This document shows positions 54,904-62,350 of a DNA stretch of 64,000 nt, in pieces. Position numbers and translations under genes: made by a program. Source of the DNA: Winogradskyella sp046545555 (GTDB lineage: Bacteria > Bacteroidota > Bacteroidia > Flavobacteriales > Flavobacteriaceae); contig NZ_JBHZTH010000001.1 in NCBI RefSeq assembly GCF_046545555.1, positions 1 to 64,000 on the forward strand, in the 5' to 3' direction. The notes beneath the pieces are model-generated. The model did not search any database. It was not told the origin of the DNA and was given only the letters and a program-made list of their open reading frames with translations. The number at the start of each line of letters is the position of its first letter. The first letter of the stretch is position 1.

Positions 54904-55368
54904 TTAAAATTTTATTTTAACTTTTGCTTCTTTAATATTTTTAAAGGCAACATTTGCCTCTTTTTTTACTGTCACTTTACCTTTACCTACTGGCTTTGGT
55001 TCTCTGGCTTTCCACTTTAAAACGAGTCCTTCTTCATTTACCTCTGTCAATTGACCTTCTATCTTTTCCCCGTCATTGGTATTAATCTCCAGATATCTCC
55101 CAACATGCTTTTTATATTGTCTAGGTAAAACTAATGGTGTTGACGCACCAGATGATAATACCTCTAGAGAAAAATCGTGTTCATCTCTATCTATGTTATG
55201 TTCAATTCCTCTGCTAATGTACATACAATCTTCAACCAACACGCCATTATCACCGTCTATTACAACCTTGATGGCATTATCGCTCGAAACACTAAAATCT
55301 ATCAAAAATAAATCTTGACGTTCTTCCAACGCATTTTTCAGTAAATCTTCTACTATTTTTTTGAACAT
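54904..55368 (-). CDS. rimP: Ribosome maturation factor RimP
   Basis: A 154-residue protein of normal length. The N-terminal alpha/beta domain has VVIDGDNGVLVEDCMYISRGIEH, and the SH3-like C-terminal domain has VGRYLEINTNDGEKIEGQL. It assists late 30S assembly. It is the first gene of rimP-nusA-infB; the leader carries a strong promoter and a terminator-like hairpin that ends 15 bases before the ATG at 55368. Confidence 0.97.
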   Translation of the reverse strand: MFKKIVEDLLKNALEERQDLFLIDFSVSSDNAIKVVIDGDNGVLVEDCMYISRGIEHNIDRDEHDFSLEVLSSGASTPLVLPRQYKKHVGRYLEINTNDGEKIEGQLTEVNEEGLVLKWKAREPKPVGKGKVTVKKEANVAFKNIKEAKVKIKF

Positions 55369-55404
55369 TTCTAAATATAAAAAGAGAGGACTTTTCGTCC
55401 TCTC
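55369..55404 (-). promoter_or_regulatory. Terminator-like hairpin in the rimP leader, possible attenuator
   Basis: GAGAGGAC (55384-55391) pairs perfectly with GTCCTCTC (55397-55404) across a 5-base loop. On the minus strand the stem is followed directly by TTTTTATATTT and then the rimP ATG. No gene upstream on this strand needs a terminator, and the operon promoter lies only about 30 bases before the hairpin. Confidence 0.65.
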
Positions 55405-55431
55405 GCGTATTCATTTCCGTAAATAACGATG

Positions 55432-55463
55432 CAAATATACAACATTTATATTGATTTTTCAAA
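55432..55463 (-). promoter_or_regulatory. Promoter of the rimP-nusA-infB operon
   Basis: On the minus strand TTTG (55463-55460), 20 bases and TATATTTG (55439-55432) are a full match to the Bacteroidota consensus. The predicted leader is about 60 bases. Confidence 0.72.
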
Positions 55464-55465
55464 GC

Positions 55466-55496
55466 TTGATTGAATGGAATTATTTTCTTAAATTTA
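55466..55496 (+). promoter_or_regulatory. Putative promoter of the universal stress protein gene
   Basis: TTG (55466-55468), 20 bases and TAAATTTA (55489-55496) match the consensus except for the last base of -7. It is back to back with the rimP promoter. Confidence 0.4.
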
Positions 55497-55520
55497 TGAG
55501 ACTAACTAATCAATACTATT

Positions 55521-56345
55521 ATGAAAAGGATACTGGTTCCGACGGATTTCTCAGAACAAGCCGAAAATGCTTTAAAAGTAGCAGCAATGTTAGCAAAAAA
55601 GCAAGATGCTGAAATTTATTTATTACATATGATGGAAATACCTATGCAACAAATAGATCCTGGTGCGGTTAGAAGTGATATTCCTGAAACTCTATTTTTT
55701 ATGAAGTTAGCCCATAAAAAGTTTGAAGATTTAATGGATAGCGATTTTTTAGAGGGAATTACGGTGCATGAAACTGTTAAAGCTGACATTACATTTAATG
55801 AAATTAAAGATTCTTGCAAAGAACTCAATATAGATTTAATAGTAATGGGTTCTCATGGTGCATCTGGGCTAAAGGAAATGTTTATAGGATCTAACGCAGA
55901 AAAGGTAGTACGCTCATCTGATGTGCCTGTTTTAGTTATAAAAAACCAGCACAGTAGTTTTAGAATTAGAAATTTTGTTTTTGCATCTGACTTTAAAAAC
56001 GATAACAAAAAAACCTATGAACAAGCTGTAGAGTTTGCCATTTTATTAGATGCAAAAATTCACCTTCTTATGGTTAATACTGCTAATAATTTTATTACTA
56101 CCTATGATTCTAAAAATCGTATTAATGATTTTATTTCAGGTCAAAATTTTAAAAATTATACTATAAACATACATAATGATACAACCGTAGAGCAAGGAAT
56201 TCTTAATTTTTCCAAAGAGATTGATGCAGAACTTATTGGCATTAGTACTCATGGAAGACAAGGGATTGCTCACTTTTTTAACACCAGCATAAGTGAGGAT
56301 TTAGTTAATCACGCTAAACGACCCGTAATAACATTTAAGATTTAA
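55521..56345 (+). CDS. Universal stress protein with two tandem UspA domains
   Basis: A 274-residue cytosolic protein with two UspA domains (about 1-142 and 148-274). The first opens with ILVPTDFSEQAENALKVA and keeps the nucleotide-binding pattern GSHGASGLKEMFIGSNAEKVV. In the second the pattern is looser (STHGRQGIAHFFNTSISEDLV), so ATP binding there is less certain. It is expressed alone, with a bidirectional terminator after it. Confidence 0.93.
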   Translation: MKRILVPTDFSEQAENALKVAAMLAKKQDAEIYLLHMMEIPMQQIDPGAVRSDIPETLFFMKLAHKKFEDLMDSDFLEGITVHETVKADITFNEIKDSCKELNIDLIVMGSHGASGLKEMFIGSNAEKVVRSSDVPVLVIKNQHSSFRIRNFVFASDFKNDNKKTYEQAVEFAILLDAKIHLLMVNTANNFITTYDSKNRINDFISGQNFKNYTINIHNDTTVEQGILNFSKEIDAELIGISTHGRQGIAHFFNTSISEDLVNHAKRPVITFKI

Positions 56346-56367
56346 TCAAGTCCAATTAACTATAAAT

Positions 56368-56399
56368 AAAAAATCCTAATCGTATGATTAGGATTTTTT
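56368..56399. terminator. Bidirectional terminator between the usp gene and tRNA-Gln
   Basis: A perfect 13-base-pair stem (56368-56380 with 56387-56399, core ATCCTAAT/ATTAGGAT) has six A on one side and six T on the other. It can therefore end both the usp transcript and the convergent tRNA transcript, two bases from the tRNA 3' end. Confidence 0.9.
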
Positions 56400-56400
56400 G

Positions 56401-56474
56401 TTGGCCCACTAGGTTTCGAACCTAGACTCTTCGGTACCAAAAACCGATGTGTTAGCCAGTTACACCATGGGCCA
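56401..56474 (-). tRNA. tRNA-Gln (anticodon TTG)
   Basis: A 74-base cloverleaf on the minus strand: acceptor TGGCCCA/TGGGCCA (7 pairs), D arm GTGT...ACAC, anticodon stem TCGGT/ACCGA with loop TTTTGGT, T arm CTAGG-TTCGAAA-CCTAG, discriminator A. The anticodon at 34-36 is TTG, which reads CAA/CAG. The weak U1-A72 pair is the known identity element of tRNA-Gln. CCA is not encoded (the sequence continues CAA after the discriminator). Confidence 0.97.
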
Positions 56475-56492
56475 ATCTCTCAAAAGAGGATG

Positions 56493-56523
56493 CAAATTTA
56501 AAACAAAGTTTCACTTGGACAAA
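56493..56523 (-). promoter_or_regulatory. Promoter of tRNA-Gln
   Basis: On the minus strand TTTG (56523-56520), 19 bases and TAAATTTG (56500-56493) match the consensus fully, 18 bases before the mature tRNA 5' end. Confidence 0.72.
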
Positions 56524-56623
56524 AAAAATTAAGAAAATAATTGAAAATACTTAACGTTAACTTAAAAATGTAGGCGTTACTATAATAATTAGTAAATTCG
56601 CCAGCACTATTAAGCGCAGTTTT

Positions 56624-59600
56624 ATGACAGATTTTAACTTTAAAAAGTGGAATAATATATTAGCATGGTCAGTATTTGTAATAGCATTTGCAGTTTATGC
56701 TCTAACTATTGAGCCTACGGTGAGTTTTTGGGATGCTGGTGAGTATATTTTAACATCATCAAAGTTGCAAGTAGGACATCCTCCGGGAGCACCATTGTTT
56801 CAGATGATGGGAGCATTCTTTTCAATGTTTGCCTTAGAACCTTCTCAGATTGGTATGATAATGAATATGATGAGTGGAGTGGCCAGTGCTTTTACAATTC
56901 TTTTTATGTTTTGGACGATCAGCTTATTATTAACTAAACTCGTTAAGTACAATAAAGATTCTAACGATTCTAACGATTCTAAAGGATATGCTATTTTAGG
57001 AAGTGCTTTTGTTGGTAGTTTGGCATTTACATTTACTGATTCTTTTTGGTTTAATGCTGTTGAAACAGAGGTATATGCAATGGCAACACTTATTATGGCT
57101 GTGATGTTTTACTTAGCGCTTCGCTGGGAACAAGATATGCATAAGCCAAGAGGTAATCGTTGGCTCGTACTTATTGCTTTTGTAATTGGTTTATCCTTTG
57201 GTGTTCATTTCATGGGACTATTAACTATTCCTGCAATCGGACTCATTTATTATTTTAAAAATTACAAAACAATCACCGTAAAAAGTTTCATAATTGCCAA
57301 TATTGCATCAGCAGCTATTTTATTATTTATATTCAAATTATTATTACCGTCTACCTTAAAACTTTTTGGTAATCTCGAAGTGTTTTTTGTAAACTCTATA
57401 GGTTTACCTTTTAATTCTGGTACGATTATAACAGCATTAATAGTTATAGCTTTATTCTATTTTGGATTGAATTTTACTCGTAAAAAAGGTATGTTACATG
57501 CTAATACTTTAGTGCTTTGTTTACTTTTTATTTTTATAGGCTTTTCATCTTGGATGATGTTACCTATTCGTGCAAATGCGAATGTAATAATTAACGAAAA
57601 TGATCCTTCTGATGCTCGAGAATTATTGGCATATTACAACTTAGAGCAATATCCCGAAACACATTTATTTTACGGCCCACAGTTTACAGAGATTTACTCA
57701 GGTGCGGATAAAGACGAACCTTTTGTCGATGATAAAAAGAATTATGAACGTGACGAAGAAACGGGTAAATACGTTATAATTAATGATTGGGAAGGCACAA
57801 AACAAAATTATAACCACGAGCATGCAGCTCCTTTACCAAGAATGTGGAGTAGTGAACATGCAGATAATTATATGATGTTCACGGGTTTAATTAATTTTAA
57901 AGTCAATCCTAACCTACAAACACGAACTTACAACGAAGCTCTTAACTATGGACTATCAGAAGAAGAAGCTGGTCAATATGCTCTGCAAGAAAAAAGACGC
58001 TTTGATAAAATAGTCAACGATTTTAGAATGCGTATAAGAAATGGAGATGTTGATTATGAAGATTATGACCAATTCCTTAGACGATATGGACAACAGTACT
58101 TGGAAATTGAAAAACCTTCCTTTGGTGATAATGTTGCGTATATGTTTCAATATCAATTTGGCTATATGTATTGGAGATATTTCATGTGGAATTTTACGGG
58201 TCGTCAAAACGATATTCAAGGAAAATATGATGATTTTAATGGTAATTGGATTTCTGGTATTAAACCAATCGATGCGATTCATTTAGGCTTATCTCAAGAC
58301 AATTTAACGACAGATGTACTTGAAAACAAAGCAAGAAACACCTATTATTTCTTACCCTTATTACTAGGACTCGTTGGATTTTTCTTTTTAATGTATACTG
58401 ATGCCAAACGCTTTTGGGTATTATTAGTTTTCTTTTTATTAACTGGTATTGCTATACAATTTTACACCAATGTTAGACCTTTTGAACCTCGTGAAAGAGA
58501 CTATTCTGTTGTTGGCTCATTTTATGTTTTCGCCATTTGGATTGGTTTTGGGGTTTATGCCATTTATGATCTTTTAAAAGCCAATGTAAAATCAAAACTT
58601 TTAGCACCAATAATTTCATTGGCTTGCTTAATTATTGTACCTGGTGTTTTAGCCGCGAATAATTGGGATGATCATGACCGATCTGGGAAACATACGGCGA
58701 ATGCAATGGCTCGTAAATATTTAGAATCTTGCGCACCGAATGCTATACTTTTTACTATTGGAGATAACGATTCATTCCCACTATGGTATTTGCAAGAAAT
58801 TGAAGGTGTTCGCACCGATGTTCGTGTTGTAAATACAAGTCTATTTCAAACAGATTGGTACATAGACCAAATGAAGCGTAAAGCTTATGAAAGTGATCCT
58901 ATACCCTCTCAACTTACCCATAAACAATATAGAGGTGGAACCAGAGATGTTATAATCTACAGAGAAATCAGCAAGCAAATTGCTAATGACACTTTAGATA
59001 TTAAAGAATTTATGAATTTTGTTTCTAGTGATAAACCTAGTACAAAATTTAAATATGTCATCGAGAAACAAGGCGAAGATCCTAGACAATATCCAGGACA
59101 TCTATTAAATACAAATTATTTTCCGTCTCGTCATATTAGAGTGCCAGTTGATAAGGCTACTGTTCTAAAAAATGGTATCGTAAAAGCAAAAGACGCGGAT
59201 AAAATTGAAGCTAATTTATTTGCGGATATTGAAGGTAGTTATATCTATAAGAATAGATTGTTAATGTTAGATATTATAGCAAACAATAATTGGGAACGAC
59301 CAATCTATTTTACTGGTGGTGCTTTTGGCGCAGATGATTATGTATGGCTTAAGGATTACTTACAACTCGATGGTATGTGTTATAAACTTGTTCCGATCAA
59401 GACGGCTGTAGATAGGGCTAATCCTTATGATATGGGACGTGTTGACCCGGAATTAATGTACGACATGGTAAAAACATGGGAATGGGGAGGCAGTGGAGAA
59501 AATATTTATCATGATATAGAAACTAGAAGAAATGGCATAACCTACAGAGGAAATCTAGCGCGTTTAATGGAAGCATTGATTAATGAAGATAAATTAGATA

Positions 59601-60037
59601 AGGCAGAGGAAATTGCTGACATAGCCATGGACAAAATGCCTGTAGATAAATTTGGATTCTATTCCTTACTAGAACCTTATATTAGCGCGTATTATCAGAT
59701 AGGTAATATGGAAAAAGGAAGAGCACTTTACAAGGATGTTTCAAAAAAATATCAAGAAAATCTTATGTATTTTAGCGGCTTAGATGAAGAAGATCAGATT
59801 CGATTAATAGAAGATATCTATTTAGATATTCAGAGATACAGGTCCTTAGTCGACATCTTAGTAGTCTATAATGATAAAGATTTTGCGTTAGAAGAAACTA
59901 AAAAGTTTAATAGTTATTTAGGCTTACTAGATAAATTATTAGGACCATCTGAAGAAGAACCTGCTCCCAGAGAAGATTTAGATATTAATGCTATCTTAAA
60001 TGATACTATAAATAATTCTATTTCACCAGAAGAATAG
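56624..60037 (+). CDS. DUF2723 membrane protein, glycosyltransferase-like
   Basis: A 1137-residue protein with 11 or more membrane helices in the first 330 residues and again at about 575-690. Its start, EPTVSFWDAGEYILTSSKLQVGHPPGAPLF (about 29-58), has the early acidic/aromatic motif shared with GT-C mannosyltransferases and eukaryotic TMEM260. The second half is a large extracytoplasmic region with a tetratricopeptide-like end (about 1000-1090). Inference: a lipid-linked-sugar-dependent protein glycosyltransferase in the inner membrane. It is followed 6 bases later by a polysaccharide deacetylase. A small 9-base tandem repeat at 56957-56983 encodes DSNDSNDSK. Confidence 0.85.
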   Translation: MTDFNFKKWNNILAWSVFVIAFAVYALTIEPTVSFWDAGEYILTSSKLQVGHPPGAPLFQMMGAFFSMFALEPSQIGMIMNMMSGVASAFTILFMFWTISLLLTKLVKYNKDSNDSNDSKGYAILGSAFVGSLAFTFTDSFWFNAVETEVYAMATLIMAVMFYLALRWEQDMHKPRGNRWLVLIAFVIGLSFGVHFMGLLTIPAIGLIYYFKNYKTITVKSFIIANIASAAILLFIFKLLLPSTLKLFGNLEVFFVNSIGLPFNSGTIITALIVIALFYFGLNFTRKKGMLHANTLVLCLLFIFIGFSSWMMLPIRANANVIINENDPSDARELLAYYNLEQYPETHLFYGPQFTEIYSGADKDEPFVDDKKNYERDEETGKYVIINDWEGTKQNYNHEHAAPLPRMWSSEHADNYMMFTGLINFKVNPNLQTRTYNEALNYGLSEEEAGQYALQEKRRFDKIVNDFRMRIRNGDVDYEDYDQFLRRYGQQYLEIEKPSFGDNVAYMFQYQFGYMYWRYFMWNFTGRQNDIQGKYDDFNGNWISGIKPIDAIHLGLSQDNLTTDVLENKARNTYYFLPLLLGLVGFFFLMYTDAKRFWVLLVFFLLTGIAIQFYTNVRPFEPRERDYSVVGSFYVFAIWIGFGVYAIYDLLKANVKSKLLAPIISLACLIIVPGVLAANNWDDHDRSGKHTANAMARKYLESCAPNAILFTIGDNDSFPLWYLQEIEGVRTDVRVVNTSLFQTDWYIDQMKRKAYESDPIPSQLTHKQYRGGTRDVIIYREISKQIANDTLDIKEFMNFVSSDKPSTKFKYVIEKQGEDPRQYPGHLLNTNYFPSRHIRVPVDKATVLKNGIVKAKDADKIEANLFADIEGSYIYKNRLLMLDIIANNNWERPIYFTGGAFGADDYVWLKDYLQLDGMCYKLVPIKTAVDRANPYDMGRVDPELMYDMVKTWEWGGSGENIYHDIETRRNGITYRGNLARLMEALINEDKLDKAEEIADIAMDKMPVDKFGFYSLLEPYISAYYQIGNMEKGRALYKDVSKKYQENLMYFSGLDEEDQIRLIEDIYLDIQRYRSLVDILVVYNDKDFALEETKKFNSYLGLLDKLLGPSEEEPAPREDLDINAILNDTINNSISPEE

Positions 60038-60043
60038 AAAATC

Positions 60044-60673
60044 ATGCAGATTATACCAGCAAAAACACCTGGATTTGTAAAAACACTATTTCCAAATTTT
60101 GTCTGGAATGTTGATACCCAAAATAAAGAACTCTACCTCACTTTTGACGACGGACCTACTCCAGAGATCACAGATTGGGTACTTCAACTTTTATCAAATT
60201 ATGATGCAAAAGCTACATTCTTTTGTATTGGAAATAATATAGAAAAATACCCTGAGATATTTCAAAATATAACTAAAGATGGTCACACTATAGGGAATCA
60301 CACTTTTAATCATTTAAAAGGCTGGAAACATAAGACTAAAGCTTACGTAAAAGATGTTAAAAAGACACAAGATTTAATAACTTCGAACTCCTCAAATCTT
60401 TTTAGACCACCATATGGTAAGTTTAAAACAAAACAAAGCAAGCAACTCTTAAAAATGGGTTATAAAATTATTCTTTGGGATGTTTTGTCCTATGATTGGG
60501 ATAAAACAGTTAGTGAAAAAGCTTGTTTAAATAATGTTATATCTGCGGCAAAGGAAGGAAGTATAATTGTTTTTCATGATAGTATAAAAGCTTCACATAA
60601 TTTAAAATATGCCCTACCAAAAATTCTAGATCATTATACTCGAAGAGGGTATGTGTTTAAAGCATTAATTTAG
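60044..60673 (+). CDS. Polysaccharide deacetylase, NodB homology domain
   Basis: A 209-residue protein without a signal peptide. It keeps all the family motifs: TFDDGP (D35, D36), HTFNH (H86, H90), RPPYG, WDVLSYDWD and FHDS. It would remove acetyl groups from an N- or O-acetylated glycan by metal-dependent hydrolysis. Without an export signal its site of action is unclear. It shares a unit with the DUF2723 gene and its stop overlaps that of the convergent thioredoxin-like gene by 4 bases. Confidence 0.93.
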   Translation: MQIIPAKTPGFVKTLFPNFVWNVDTQNKELYLTFDDGPTPEITDWVLQLLSNYDAKATFFCIGNNIEKYPEIFQNITKDGHTIGNHTFNHLKGWKHKTKAYVKDVKKTQDLITSNSSNLFRPPYGKFKTKQSKQLLKMGYKIILWDVLSYDWDKTVSEKACLNNVISAAKEGSIIVFHDSIKASHNLKYALPKILDHYTRRGYVFKALI

Positions 60674-60966
60674 ATATACTCTTGTATAATACCAATTAAT
60701 GTATTTGCATCTTGTTCACCACTTTGACGCCATTTCATTTCACCATTTTTGTAAATGATTAACGTTGGTAAGCCTTTAACTCTTAGAGCCTCAGCTAAAT
60801 CTTTATTTTTATCGACATCTATTTTTATAACTTTAGCTTTATCGCCTAAAGCAGCAGCAACATCTCTTAGTACAGGATGCATAGCAACGGATAGATCATT
60901 CATTTCCGTATAGAAATCTAATAGTACCGGAATATCGACATCTATTAATTCTCCAAATTTTGACAT
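60670..60966 (-). CDS. Thioredoxin-fold protein without any cysteine
   Basis: A 98-residue protein with the length and fold pattern of thioredoxin: LLDFYTE strand, KAKVIKIDVDKNKDLAEALRV, and the cis-proline loop GLPTLIIYKNG (P67). The active-site WCGPC is replaced by TEMNDLS (20-26), and no cysteine occurs anywhere. It therefore cannot act as a disulphide reductase. It may be a structural or binding relative. It has its own -7 element and is not in a redox operon. Confidence 0.9.
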   Translation of the reverse strand: MSKFGELIDVDIPVLLDFYTEMNDLSVAMHPVLRDVAAALGDKAKVIKIDVDKNKDLAEALRVKGLPTLIIYKNGEMKWRQSGEQDANTLIGIIQEYI

Positions 60967-60982
60967 ACCTTATAGTTTTAGT

Positions 60983-60990
60983 CAAACGTA
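60983..60990 (-). promoter_or_regulatory. Putative -7 element for the thioredoxin-like gene
   Basis: TACGTTTG on the minus strand fits TAnnTTTG and lies 16 bases before the ATG. No TTG is found at the -33 distance. Confidence 0.4.
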
Positions 60991-61072
60991 TTTAAAAAAC
61001 CTACATATATTTTAATCAGTAAAAGATAGTACGTTCGTAATGAGTTACATAAAAATAAGCAATTGCTAGCAA

Positions 61073-62308
61073 TTATGCTTCCTTTTTTCCCTTTTTAAGC
61101 TCTATCACAGTTATTTCTGGCCAAATCCCAACACGACCTGGAAATGCCAAATAGCCAAACCCTCTATTTACATTAATGTATTGACCTAATTCTTCATAAA
61201 TACCAGCCCAATGTTTATAACGCCATTTTACAGGACTCCACTTAAACCAACCTGGTATCTCAATACCGAACTGCATGCCGTGCGTATGACCACTTAATGT
61301 TAAGTGATAATGATATGAATCTTTAACCACTTCTTCATCCCAATGACTAGGATCATGACTCATTAATATCTTAAAATCATCTTGATCTATAGAAGCCGAG
61401 GCTTTCTTTAAATCACCTGCCTTTTTAAAACCACCTTTTCCCCAATTCTCAACACCAACTAACGCAATACGTTGCCCTTCTTTTTCGATAAATCTATTTT
61501 CATTTAGCAATAAATCGAATCCAATGTCTTTCTGCAGTGTTTTTAAATCTTCTAAATTTTGCCTTTTATCTTCATCAGAATTCCAATTTATATAATCACC
61601 ATAATCATGATTTCCTAGGACAGAATATAAACCGTCTTTTGCTTTTAGTTTTTTAAATATATCAATATAAGGAACCATTTCTGTTGCCTTATTGTTTACC
61701 ATGTCTCCAGTAAATAATATAACATCTGATTGCTGCTGATTAATTAAGTCAATAGCATAGTCAACTTTATCTATATTATCAAAACTGCCTGAATGTACAT
61801 CGCTAATTTGCGTTAACTTATAACCATCAAATGCATCAGGCAAATCTTCAAAATGTAGTGTATAATTCAGAACTTTAAAATTATATTTTCCTCTATATAT
61901 TCCATATAAAATAGACGCAAAAGGAATAGCCGCTAGCCCTAATGCAATTTGACTTACAAATTTTCTTCTCCCTGAGAAAGCAACTTTTTCAATATTAGAG
62001 GACTTAATATAGTTGCTATTTAAAAAAGAAAATAATCTAAAAATGTCTTCACCCAATAAAGTTAAACCGATGATAATTTTTGGTACGTATATTAGAACAA
62101 TGAATGTAAATGCTAAAGAAAATCTAAATGGTATGCCATTAGATCGATCAAAAGAAAAAATTTGAAAAATAAAATTACCAATAACGCCAATGGTAAATAA
62201 CCAGTAAATAATAGACCAAATATTACCCTTAACAAGTGCTCTAAATGCCTGAAAAGCATAATAATCGAGAACTACAACAATTAAAATAAAGATTATCCAA
62301 CGGATCAT
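61073..62308 (-). CDS. Membrane-anchored metallophosphoesterase
   Basis: A 411-residue protein with three N-terminal membrane helices (about 2-22, 30-52 and 62-84) and a fourth at about 117-138 that follows GRRKF. A calcineurin-like catalytic domain comes next. Metal motifs: DVH (170-172), GD (201-202), GNHD (232-235), MSHDPSHW and SGHTHGMQFG. It belongs with YaeI/YkuE-type enzymes; a role on lipid phosphates such as UDP-diacylglucosamine is possible but unproven. It comes 42 bases after the beta-mannosidase gene. Confidence 0.9.
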   Translation of the reverse strand: MIRWIIFILIVVVLDYYAFQAFRALVKGNIWSIIYWLFTIGVIGNFIFQIFSFDRSNGIPFRFSLAFTFIVLIYVPKIIIGLTLLGEDIFRLFSFLNSNYIKSSNIEKVAFSGRRKFVSQIALGLAAIPFASILYGIYRGKYNFKVLNYTLHFEDLPDAFDGYKLTQISDVHSGSFDNIDKVDYAIDLINQQQSDVILFTGDMVNNKATEMVPYIDIFKKLKAKDGLYSVLGNHDYGDYINWNSDEDKRQNLEDLKTLQKDIGFDLLLNENRFIEKEGQRIALVGVENWGKGGFKKAGDLKKASASIDQDDFKILMSHDPSHWDEEVVKDSYHYHLTLSGHTHGMQFGIEIPGWFKWSPVKWRYKHWAGIYEELGQYINVNRGFGYLAFPGRVGIWPEITVIELKKGKKEA

Positions 62309-62350
62309 ATATAAAATTTAATTCACGAAGATACTAATATGGCGTTTGGC

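Noticed and set aside
56957..56983. 9-base tandem repeat (three copies) in the DUF2723 gene
   Set aside because: It encodes a short polar DSN loop between membrane segments; such small in-frame repeats are common and suggest no function.
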